Positions 1-11,180 of a DNA stretch of 64,000 nt are shown piece after piece. The DNA is taken from assembly GCA_000499405.2 (NCBI GenBank), contig HG738139.1, positions 15,093,723 to 15,157,722 of the forward strand. Reading direction: 5' to 3'. The notes below the pieces were generated by a model. The model was not told the DNA's origin and did no database searches. It was given only the letters and a program-made list of their open reading frames with translations. Origin of the DNA: Onchocerca volvulus (Eukaryota > Nematoda > Chromadorea > Rhabditida > Onchocercidae). The translations under genes were made by a program, and so were the position numbers. The stretch's first letter is position 1. Every line of letters starts with the position of its first letter.

Positions 1-1423
1 AAATGTATGTGCATAAATATTTACACATTCATATGTAGTTTAAACATATAAAAATGTTTAGTTTGCATAGATAAGAAAGAAATGCTGAAACAATAAACTT
101 AAAAGTGGGAAAAATTTGATCAAAAAAATGATTTAAATATGTATAGAATGAGAGAGAATAGAATAAAAAAGAAAATAGAATAAAATAAATGATTAACTAT
201 AATTAAATTAAATTAAATTGCAAAAAAGAAAAAATCGGAATAAATTTAAAAAAAAAAAATAAAAAACCAGTTAAGATTGAAATTTCAGAAATGTCATGTT
301 ATAAAAAATTAATCTTGTTTATTCGACAATTGATGATTTAGTTAATTACAATTCCTTCATAAATTAATCAGAAAGAAAGTACACAATTGAAATTTGTAAA
401 TAATTCATTGTACAAAAATATTCCAATCAATTGGTATCATTAGATAACAAACCCAGTAATGAAAAAAAAAAAAAAAAAAAAAGGAACGGAATGGAACTCT
501 GTATCACAGCTATTATTTTAGGCATAAGTAAGAGCTAAAATGAAAAGAATTTTAAAAATTTTAATAGTCTGGATTGAAAATAAAATATTTATTGCTATAT
601 GTTTGTGTTTTCAATTCAATTAGTTCAATTCTATTCAGTTAAAAGTTTGATTTAATATCGATTAATTTGACAGTACATTATATTTGCTAAAAATCTAACA
701 ATTTCACAAAGTAAACAAAAACTAACCGCTCATTCCACATCGTACTTTAACTTTAATATTCATATTGGATTCTTTATCAAAATTCCAATCAGCTAAGTTC
801 ACAATTGAAAGATCTCCAAGTACTGATATGTGACGTATGTGACGCAGTTCATCGAATTAATCAAATCATTCCGAAGGAGGCATTTGTCCTTCCGTAAACT
901 TTGCCGTTTTTGTAGATCGATTTTATTATTTATTTGATTTGTATATTACATAAGTACACCGACTTCTTGCTTTATTTTCTTTTCCTTTCTAACTTAAAGT
1001 AAAATGCTTAATTGATGTTTATACGATAAATCAGTTTTTCTTTCTGAACAACGCAATGTATTATCAGATGTAAATGTGCTGAAGTAACGTTCTCTATTAT
1101 CTCATTGATTTTCCTCGATGATAAAAATAAATCAAAACAATAGAAAATAACAGAACTAAAAAAAAATTATTTATTTATTTATTTAAAATATTAGTTGAAA
1201 CTTAAATATGAAAAGCTTTAATTTTTAAAAATTCTCATGGAACAAATTCTCAGCAATTAAAAATTAATTTTGTTAATTTTTTTACTTGTGTTGGAAATAT
1301 TTTTGTGTTATTAAACTTTCAGTTTTAACATGTGATTTCACTATTTCAATTTATCAACAATTTGCCGAACTTTAAAGTTATGCGTAATGCCTCAAATTTC
1401 AACATATCTCAAATTTCATGTGA
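1..1423. other. AT-rich non-coding stretch
   Basis: No convincing exon on either strand. One more complex patch (about 790-910) holds two CREB/ATF-like half-sites nine bases apart, TGACGT at 831-836 and TGACGC at 840-845. It is followed by a small dyad, GAAGGA...TCCTTC, at about 873-892. The rest is poly-A and poly-T with short AT repeats. Reading frames here are short and biased to Lys, Asn, Ile and Phe, as expected from base composition alone. Confidence 0.5.
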
Positions 1424-3262
1424 AATAAAGTATTTCTATTAGTTGCATTTGTGATCATATAAAGGTCTAAAATAATCTAAATATTTATATTATATCATTC
1501 TATCACATGGATTGTTAGATTAACGGTAATACTTAACCGATTGATTGCAATGTTTATATTTCTTCGTCTAATATGATATCAAACTATCGGAGAATTGTAA
1601 ACTATTGAAATCACAAATATTATCAAACGTTATAAACAATCTCACTATAAAAAAAAATTGTCACCTGTTTTCATTTCATTCATCCAATTTTATCATTCAC
1701 TCATTCATTCACTTTCTTTTTTACTACTTTGCTTTATTGTCACGAGTGCTTTCAAATATTCTATCCCAAATATCGGATAACCGAAGAATATATTTCATAA
1801 GTTGCCAATATTTATAGCAACCAAAATATCTTCATTTTTTTTTATTTCATAAGAAGTCAAATCGTAACATATGTTAATTAAAATGTCAAGATGTTGCATA
1901 ATTAATTGCAGTGTTGCAAGGACTAAAGTTTATAAACAATTATTAAATTGCTTACAACATTTACATTGTTTGAATTGAATTAACTATGTGAAATCTAATT
2001 CCGTAAATGTAATGACTGATGCCCATATGTATGGTTTAAAGAGCAGGATCCTACCAATGGCCGAAAATGATGCAACGATCATGCAATCATGCAACGATTA
2101 TGCAACGCGTCTCTTTTGGTCAGTTAAACCCGGATATAAAGACAGCGCCAAGACGTGATCTAGAGTGGCAGTAGCCAGCAGCAGGCAGTCCAGCAAATCA
2201 TTGTAACTATTTTCTCGATCAAAGAGTTTGATTATTTTCTCGACTACTGAACAGTAATTAAAAACTTCGATTTCAACGGAGGACAACAGTTATAATTACA
2301 GTTATGGACTGCTTTTACAACAGCTCCACAAAGAATATGACTGACCGAGATTAGACTTTTCAACGAATTCTTTTGCTTTTTTTTCTGTGCTATTAAAATT
2401 CTTTCTGAACAATACTCACAATTTTCGTGTATTCGATTCTACTAAACAAATAAATTATTAAAATTTTTATTGTCTCTGAAACAGTAACAATTCGCGAAAT
2501 ATCTCTCACAACATCAATGTTTAGATAACATTCCCATCCAACTATCGTCTATTATCGATATTCATCAATTTCTTTGTATCGCAATTGCTGCAAATAAAAT
2601 CCATCAAACCAAAAATTTCATTGCACAATAAATCCAATTCATCGCAATTTCTAATTTCACAAAAACCTGCCCCAAAACCTCATCTCGGGCACCAAAAAAT
2701 TGTTGTGTTTTCTCGTTCCCGACAATTTTTTGGTGTCGGAGCTGAGGTTTTTCAAACAGATTTCTGTAGGATTAGAAATTGAGAAAAGTTGGATTTGTTA
2801 CATAACCAAATTTTTGGTCTGATGGACTTTATTCGCAGCAATCACGATACAAAACCATTGATGAATATCGATAACACGCGATAATTGGGTAGGGATGTTA
2901 TCTGAATACTGGAATAGAAAATTTGAAAGCTTTCGTATCAATAAAATAAAGTAGTAAAAAGGAAATGAATGAATGAGTGAGTGATAAAATTGGGTGAATG
3001 AAATGAAAACAGTAACTTTTTTATAGTAAAATTGTTTATAACATTTGATAATAATTGTGATTTCAATCATTTACAATTTTCTGGCAGCTTGATATCATAT
3101 TAGAAGAAAAAATATAAACAATGCAATCAGTCGTTAAATATTACCGTTAATCTAACAATTCATATGTTAGAATGATTGGTAGTGAAAGAGAACATGAATA
3201 TTTAAATTATTCTAGACTCTTATATGATCATAAATGTGATTAATGGAAATGATTTATTTTAT
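1424..3262. mobile_element. Large imperfect palindromic (foldback) element
   Basis: The left arm (1424-1781 continued at 2530-2705) and the right arm (2722-3262) are inverted copies over roughly 530 bp each. Short indels occur and many 15-30 bp blocks are near-identical, for example the block around 1530-1680 against the complement of 3020-3150. The centre is a strong hairpin with arms at about 2672-2705 and 2722-2756 and a loop of about 16 nt. The left arm is interrupted by the insertion listed separately. No transposase is visible. The two arms have diverged, so this is an old non-autonomous foldback or MITE-like element. An inverted duplication of local DNA is the alternative. Confidence 0.75.
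1782..2523. mobile_element. 742 bp insertion nested in the palindrome's left arm
   Basis: The uninterrupted right arm shows the ancestral sequence continuing straight through AGATAAC into the next block. In the left arm that point is split, and GATAAC stands on both sides of the extra DNA (1776-1781 and 2524-2529), which looks like a 5-6 bp target-site duplication. The insert is less AT-rich than its surroundings. It has four staggered ATGCAA(C/T) units near 2070-2110, a TATAAA-like box near 2133 and an AATAAA near 2449, so a solo LTR is possible. Its ends are not the usual TG...CA, and no terminal inverted repeat is visible. An open frame on the minus strand (2098-2286) resembles nothing I know. 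Confidence 0.6.
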
Positions 3263-3282
3263 TGACTGATTTGATAAATATA

Positions 3283-3487
3283 ATCTATATAAATAAAAAT
3301 GTAAATGTTCGTTGCTACTTGCCTCACGACATTTCAAGTTCTTCAGTAATTGATTTGAAATTTTCGATGCAACCTTACATTCGAATAGGCACTTGTTTTT
3401 ATTTAAAAAAAGCGCGTGTTCGAAAACAATCGGAAATTTAAGGTTTTGAATAAACGAACATTTACAATTTTATTCAGATAGACTAGA
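3283..3487 (-). mobile_element. MITE-like repeat, copy A
   Basis: It begins with ATATAAATAAAAATG and ends near an imperfect inverted version of the same motif. The reverse complement of its left half aligns along about 110 bp with copies at 46.4, 53.1 and 53.5 kb, sharing blocks such as ATTTCAAATCAAT, AAGAACTTGAAA and CGAACATTTACA. Its internal orientation is opposite to the other copies. It lies only about 20 bp from the edge of the palindromic element. Confidence 0.6.
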
Positions 3488-5107
3488 TTATTTTTATTAT
3501 AATGCTTCGTGTGCCAAGTCTAGCTAGAAAAATAATGAAAATAAAACAAAAAATGGGAGATTTGTGGAAAGAAACAAATGAAGATGTAATTGGGAAAAAT
3601 CTTGAATCTTCGACAACTCCTGAAAATCTCTGACAATTATTTACCTATTTTTAGTTTTTTTGGTGAAAAACTAATTATTTCGCATAATCTGTGTCACAAA
3701 TTATGTCTATAAATAAACCGTTTTGCATATGGAATAAATCATTCACCTATTTATGGTTTCTATCCTTTTTTTTTTCCTCCAAAAAAAAAAAAAACTTTTC
3801 AAAAACTTTTCTTCTATTCAGAAATTTTTATAAATAAGATAAATGAAATATAATAATTCAATGAAAATTTAATCTATTCATTGCTAAATGGACCAAATGA
3901 TAAATTAAATAAGTTAAAGGACAGACAGTTTAACCTTGAAATAACTGGTTGAATTTTTTAACTTCAATAGATGATTAAACTTCTTAAAAAATTACCATGA
4001 TTTTATCAAATATCCATTTGATTGTTGACCAAAATAGATTTCCCAAAAAATTTTGATATTTTGCCTGCTACTTTAGGTGCATCGAAATTTTTTGAATTTG
4101 TTGAAATTTTAATTCCAAATTTAAATTTTTTAATAAATATATTTTATAATATTTGCATTAAAATCTATAGACTAATCTCATCATATTTTTGTTAAACATA
4201 ATATTGTAATAGAAATCGCAGAATTAAGGGAGAATTTTACATTTAGTTTGCTCATCCATAATTTATCCCATGAACTTTCAAAGATTGAAAATTGTCTTAG
4301 ATTTTGGAAAAATAACAATTTCAAAAATCGAACTCAAAAACATGAAAGATTTAAATTTAAAAATTCAATTCATATTTTAAAACGATATAGTTTTTTCAAA
4401 AATTCAGATTTTTTCTTTTTTTAATTCGAAAACGAAAATGTAAAATCCTTTCCATATGTATGAAAAAATATTAAGCATATTTCGAAGCACTAAATAAAAT
4501 TCTTTTTGTGGATTTAAAATCATGGAGAATTTTTAAAAGCTCAAAGTCGCAAATAAATTTTAACTTTTAAAAGCTCAAAATCGCAAATAAATTTTTGAAA
4601 TTAGATAATTGAAGAATTTTGCATACTATCTTAATTATTATAACATGAAATTATACCAAAATTATCTAACAAAACTTGTTTTGAATGTGAGAGATTTGGT
4701 ATGATAATATTACAGGTATGTGAATATTATTACTGGTAATGTTTCGAATGAATTGGGCAGGCTTATATTTTCAAACTTTTTCAACTCCCTTCTCTCATTC
4801 TTTTTTCGATGGATGACGGAATATTGTCAACAAAAAAAAGGAAAAAAAAAAAAACGAAAACTTAATAAGTATATTTTTCAAATTGCGAAAAAAAAAAACT
4901 TTTTCCAAATATCGAAATATCTTTCAATTGCTCATTATGGAAATTTCAGAAATATGAATTAATTTAAATTAAATTTTTTTCTCTTCTTATTCTTCATCAT
5001 TAAATAATTTGTTCGATGAAAGAAATCTAAAAAATGAAAAAATAAAATGAAAAAGGTCGAAGAGGAAGATAAAGTAAGTTTGATTTATAAAACAAAATAG
5101 TGAAGTC

Positions 5108-5145
<38 letters not shown>

Positions 5146-8100
5146 GAGAATTATAAGCGGATCGATGAGTTGGATAGATAATAAAATGGAATTATGCATT
5201 TGATGTTGTTTCGCTACTATTTGCGATAATTTGATCAAATTTTTGAAACTGAAATGAAATTAAAATTGAAAAAAAAAAGCAAAAATAAAATGAAATGATA
5301 AATTGCTTTTTCCAATGACCTGTATTAAAATAAATTAATCGAAATTGTATAATAATTTAAAAGTGTAATTTACTTTAATAATTAATTATAATTTTTCGAA
5401 GGAAAAAAAAAAAGTCCGACATAATTTGTACAATTTTGATACAATTTAAAACTATAACAAATTTTATCAATTGTAGCATTTTTACAGGAAAGAGACAAAA
5501 AGAAGCATAAATTTCGAATCACCGTAATCAATCAACAAAGGGCCGCTTTTTTTTTTGACGGCCTTTTTCGGAATTTATTGCTTTTTTGGCATTGCTCGAA
5601 TGATGCTCGAATTTGTTAAGCAAATAAATAAATAAATAAACAAGAAAGATTGATATTCGATGACAGAATATGTATATGGAAATGTTTGATCAAACAATAT
5701 ATCATTTTGGAATTTCAAAAAAAAAAACTTTTTTTTTGCATTCTTTACCAATCAAATTCAAAATTATTTTTAAAACTTAATTATAAATAAAGTAAATATG
5801 AACAAAATCGATATTTTTTAAATTGAATTCAATAGCATCTAAACAGAAATTTTATTAATTCTATTATACAAAAAATTATAGAATTTCATTCTTATTATAA
5901 TTATTTAATTTTAAAATGATTAAAAAAAAAATTGACGGAGGTAATAAATATTTTCGTCTTTCCCTCATTTATTTTGCTTTAATTTAAATTAATTCCAAAA
6001 ATTTCTATTAATTTTCAGATTAATATCTAAATTTTCCAAATATAATTTAATTTAATTTTTCACGAATAATTAATTATTTTCTACAATAATAGAATAGCTT
6101 TCGAATAATTAGCAGATCAATAATTTGATATATTAAAGGTTATCAAATGAATGATATCATTTATGATTAGTGATAAATTTGGCAGATCTGAAATCACCCC
6201 ACTTGTGACACCTGGATAAACAAATTATTTGTCATGATGAAACTATCCGATCTACCTAACTTTCTGATTATTTACTTTCCTTGTCGGAATCAATTTGTTC
6301 AATATGTTCAGATTATACAATCAAATGATAAAATATTTGCTCGAATCTTGGCTAGAAATTGTGTCAATCAAATTTTGAATATTTAAGTTTACATAAATTG
6401 AATTGTTAAGTTTATTTAGGTACTTCAAAGTTTCAATTTTCTGCATTTACCTCGATAAAAATCCTATATATACCTAAATTTTGAATTTAATAAAGTTAAA
6501 ATTAATAAAATTGATGAAGTCAAAAATTTACGGTGCATATATATTGATATCGATTGAATTAGAGTTTAATGAATTAATTAATGATTTCCGATTAAAATTA
6601 AATAAATCTTTTGCACTGTATCTTGCAACAAACTTTCTCCTTTGGATCGAATATTCTTTTTTTTGCTATCGTTGTTTTTAATCGAATAAATTTGCATATC
6701 TCCTAATTAACATTTATATTTAATTATAGAAAGAGAAGATATTGAATTAATAATCAAAATTTGTTAATTCTCAGAAGTGGCTATGAAAATTTTAACAATT
6801 TCTTTCGAAAAATTCACTAAAATTATGAAAAATTTCATATTTAGATCAATAATAAGAAAGGAAAAGACATAGAATTTTAAAATGAAATTCAAGATGACAA
6901 TTTTTTAATTTTGGTCATTTATTCGTCACTTATCAATAAATATGGCAATGTTTTATCAACAATATATTTTGATTAAAATAAAATTTTCTAGCGAAATTTT
7001 TAGGCCTATAAATATTTGTTTGTCAAAAATTAGTAATAAAAACAAACTTTAAATATTCACACACACACATATATTCAAATAGCCATATAAAGCTAATAAA
7101 CTAACAGAGAAAAATTGAAATTCGCGTTTTTTTTTTTTTTTCTTAAAAAAACAAAATCGCAAAAAAACAAAAATGAAAAAAAAATTTCAATATTCTGATG
7201 ACATTATATTGCTAAAATCGTTCAATCATTTGTTACTTTTTTTATTCAAATTATGACTAGTAGTTCTTCAATATTTTACATTTTTATAAAATTACGATTG
7301 CGATTTTTTTTTCTGACAAAATTGATGATTATTTCTTAAATAAAAAGTTATAAAAATTAAATATGTAAAGCATTTGCTTGGAATAATTTGAAGATAAATG
7401 ATCGAAAATAATCTTCACAAATTGCGATTAATTTAAAATGAAAATATTGAGGGAAAAATGAACTAACTTGTTGCTTGTTTTATAATCATTGTAAAATTAA
7501 GCTTAATAGATAATTAATGTATTTAATGCTAAATTACTGATTTTTTTAGTACCAATTCGAAAAAATTCGTAAAAATCTTCTAGGAAACGGTTTTTGCATG
7601 AAAACTAAAGTTTAAATTTTATCCATTATGGAAAAAAGCTGGATATGTTTGCGATATTTATTATCTCTTCTAATTAGATCATCCTCTTAATAAATGTTGA
7701 TATAATTTTAAAAAGGATTAATCTAAAACAACAAATTTATCAGATTATCAGATGTTTATCAAATGCAATTTGTCAAAACAAATCAAAATAATCCAAAAAT
7801 TTTCGAATTTTTAACAATTAATTTCATCAAATTCAAATATTTGAAAAATATAAATTATATAATATACGTAACATATAAATGGATATTTTAATATTTTAAT
7901 AAGATGAGTAGAGTGCTAATGTAATCAATCAATTTTTGAAAAACTTTTTAATAAAATTCTATCATTTATACGGTATATATAGAACTCGTTACAATTAAAT
8001 TATTTCAAATTATTGAAAAAACGATTAACAATAATTCGTGGAAATTTACCTTTTTTTACTTGTTTACTTTATTTGATAAAAATGATAATACAAAATCGGA

Positions 8101-8308
8101 ATTTTTATTGATTTACATTGTAATTGCTATTTTTCAGATTTCTTATCATTTAAATCATATTCTTAATTTGAATTTACTAACCTGAAATTGAAATTATCAT
8201 TGTGATAAGAAGATGCCAGAGGAAAGCAATAAATTTGATTACAGCCAAAATAAATAGTTTTATAAGTTTTAAACAAATCAGGGAAGCAATAGCTAAATAA
8301 TTCGAGGA
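3488..8308. other. AT-rich non-coding stretch, 4.8 kb
   Basis: I see no exon with flanking splice sites and no RNA gene. The stretch contains homopolymer tracts, the longest being 35 A at 5110-5144, and small CA and AT repeats. Open frames here are low-complexity Phe/Lys/Ile peptides that appear in whichever frame the A/T runs keep open. Confidence 0.5.
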
Positions 8309-8309
8309 A

Positions 8310-8565
8310 TTCAGATTCCGATTCAAATTCCGGATATCAAACAGCAGCAGAGGGGTAATTTACCGAATAATTGGCAAAAGAGAACCGGAAGAAATATGAA
8401 TATTCTATAACTTTCCGGGTGGATGGTGTAGTTCAGAAAATTCAGATTCCGATTCAAATTCCGGATAGCATACAGTAGAACAGTAATTTACCGAATAATT
8501 GACAAAAGAGAGAACCGGAAAAGATATCAATATTATAGGACAATATAACTTTCCCGCCTGGTGAC
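8310..8565 (+). repeat. Tandem duplication, ~131 bp period
   Basis: Two direct copies start near 8310 and 8441. Each opens with the same 27-28 bp block (key bases TCAGATTCCGATTC). Both continue through a shared block with AATTTACCGAATAATTG, an AGAACCGGAA block and an ATAACTTTCC block. They differ by scattered substitutions and small indels. There is no obvious coding role in either strand. Confidence 0.75.
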
Positions 8566-8610
8566 ACTTGGATCAAGTTGTTGGTGACAAGTTTGTGTGT
8601 TATCCGTGAA

Positions 8611-8769
8611 CAGTCATCGATGACAACCTGTAATATACCATCGAAATTATCGTCATCATCATCGGCTGAACAAGCAAGCAAACGATTAAAGCTTTTTAAT
8701 AAACACAAACACATAGAGAAATCGATATTTTTATTTGATATTTTTCATTTGTTTTCTAAAAATTTTTAA
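8611..8769 (+). other. Short open frame, possible orphan exon
   Basis: From an ATG at about 8620 there is an open frame of about 50 codons with a serine run followed by a basic KRLKLFNKHKH segment. Its first part has less A/T-driven composition than most frames nearby. There is no good splice donor before the stop, no acceptor in a useful position and no recognised family. It is listed only because it stands out from the surrounding DNA. Confidence 0.15.
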
Positions 8770-11114
8770 ATTTCAAAAAAAAAAAAATAGATCTTTCAAG
8801 TATAAATTTCAATAAGAGATAGTAATTAAAAAGAATTGAGAAAAAAAAATTATCAGTGAGAAAATTTATTAATAATTATAATCCATAATTACAAGTTCAT
8901 TTTTCATCCAAAATCTGATAGATCGACTAATTAAACGAATTCATCATTTCATGATAGGAAATTATTTCTTATTGCAGTTATGAATTCATAAAAGAATTTG
9001 ATTTATTTTAAGTATAAAATTTTGTAGTATTTAAAAAAAGTTAACTTATTTTGAGTATAAAATTTTTGCAGCAAAATTTAAATTTAAAGATTTTCGACGA
9101 ATTATTTTCAAGAAAATGATCAATGATAAAAACTAAAAAAATAGAATTAAAGAAACTATATGTTAATAAAATATCGATTGATTCCGCCTTTTTTTTCTTT
9201 TTAATTTTAATTTTTAAATTAGAATAATCAGAAATCGAAAAATGATTGAAATGATGACTAGTTTTCATTTATTTTATTTTTTCATTCATTCATTTATTGT
9301 TTGATCAATATTTAATCCTAATCAATATTGACAGATGTATATTTTTTTTCTCTTCAGTCATACATAAATTTATTATTGAATAGAAAATGTGCAAATGTTA
9401 ATTTATTCTGTAACATTGAGAATTATTTAAATTTTGAACTTGAACTTTAACCTTTCCTATCATAAATATGAAATTTTCGTTTTATAAAAAAGTTAGCGAA
9501 GCAAAGTTCGAGCTTAGATTTGAATAATTCTCAAACATAATCTAACTTCTAACTTGTGAAAATTACCAATTTATTCTTAATTTTTATTAATAAGCGCTAA
9601 TCTCATGTAATATTTAAAATTTTGTTAATTAAAAGATGAAATTCTTCTACAAAAAAGTTTTAAAAAAATATTTTCTAAATAGCAAAATATCATAAAATTT
9701 GATAAATTCTAAAATGCATTGTAAATTAATAATGCAAATATATTTTTGCAAAAATATTTGATGTAATTTTTCATTTAAAACGAAATGAAATTTCTGAAAA
9801 AAAAGATTAAAATTTCATTTATCAAATTTCTTTGATATATTTATCATATTTTATGTGAAAAATTCAGATTTAGAATTCTCAAATTTAACAAAAAAGATTG
9901 GAAAAACTTTAATTCTATATCATATCAGAATGGAATTTGAAATTTAAGAATTAGCTAGAAGTTCCGGACGTTCAGTTCTACTCAATTTTTGATTTTTACG
10001 AATATTTAGAATCTTAGATTATTCTATATTAGTAAATTACTTCGTTATCAGTTCGGGACTTCTGATATCATTTAGCTCCCTGATATCTCCAGTTATGCAA
10101 CATTTCAGGCGTTTATTATTTCAGCTTTGTTCAGAAACTTGGATTATTTGAATTTCTAGTTGTTGCTGTTGCAGGCCTTAAGCCGTTTAATATTTTAAGT
10201 TTTTAGGTATTTCAATTCATTCCTCATCTAAGTTTGTTCCATATCTTAAATTCAGGCTATTTGAAATTTCAAATTACTTGATATCTTGGATTTTTGCTCT
10301 AACTCTTCAATTCCAACCTATATTGGCATTCCTCAGATTTGATAATGATCACAACCATCAAGTTTAATTAAATTTTGAAAATTTTAACGAGTGAAATGTT
10401 TGCTTGTTATATAAAATACTATGTCCATTCAAATTTTAAAGTTAGACTTTAAATTAAAATTTTTTTTGAAAAAAATTTTAATGAAAATTTTAAAATCTCA
10501 TTTTTGAATTCAAAATTTTTATTTCGATTTAGTCTAAGAAAAGTCAGAATCAATCAGAGAAGAAAAATTAAGATTTTTCAATGGAAAAACATTGATGTTT
10601 TAGTTTGCACAGCAAAGAAATAATAGAGCAAATTGAGAGGGTATGATAGATTGATAAACATTGCGAAAATAATTCTTATTGCTTATGCTAGATGTTGAGA
10701 GAATTAGGAAAGAGACGATCATAGTAGTGTGATTAGAAATGGCAAAGAACTATGCAAAGAAGAAGAGATGGTAGGGATTGATAAGATTCGCGAGATGGTA
10801 AGGGATTAATTGGTTGTAGTGAAAAATGCAAATTTGATTTTCTTATCTGCTGGAAGTTCCAATCACTGGTTAGGGAACAATAGAAGTTTTTATTATCATG
10901 TTAGTGATAAGTGATAAATTAGTTTTGATAAATTATTTGGCAAATTATTGTGACAAATTATAAATTGTTAAGAAGGAATGATTTTTTTTCATTAATTTTA
11001 ATTGAAATTTAATAGTACAATGTGTTGAGATTATAGAAAATACGTGTCATATTTTTCTGGATTGGAATAGAACTAATTAAATGTAAACATTAGCAATCTG
11101 GCAAGTTTTTTTTT
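8770..11114. other. AT-rich upstream region of the duplicated zinc-module gene
   Basis: No exon is supported. The last 500 bp before the gene are less AT-dominated (10600-10900), with several GAGA and GGGATTGA-type words, and may contain promoter sequence. I cannot point to a defined site. Confidence 0.35.
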
Positions 11115-11134
11115 CCCCCCCCCCCCCCCCCCCC
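11115..11134 (+). repeat. Run of 20 cytosines
   Basis: An uninterrupted C20 tract (G20 on the other strand), preceded by nine T, in DNA that otherwise has very few G or C runs. It ends 41 nt before the probable trans-splice acceptor of the next gene. Its length is likely to vary and to be error-prone in sequencing. Confidence 0.95.
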
Positions 11135-11165
11135 ATCAATTCTCGTTATTTTTTGTAGTAAATAG

Positions 11166-11176
11166 GTTATTTGCAG
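11166..11176 (+). promoter_or_regulatory. Probable spliced-leader trans-splice acceptor
   Basis: A TTATTTGCAG acceptor ends at 11176 and is followed by four A and then the ATG at 11181. No in-frame coding exon lies upstream. A 4-nt leader directly after an acceptor is the normal appearance of a nematode trans-spliced mRNA and supports this start codon. Confidence 0.6.
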
Positions 11177-11180
11177 AAAA

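Noticed and set aside
2098..2286. 62-codon minus-strand frame inside the nested insertion
   Set aside because: No transposase, integrase or gag-like motif. It is too short and isolated to call a gene.
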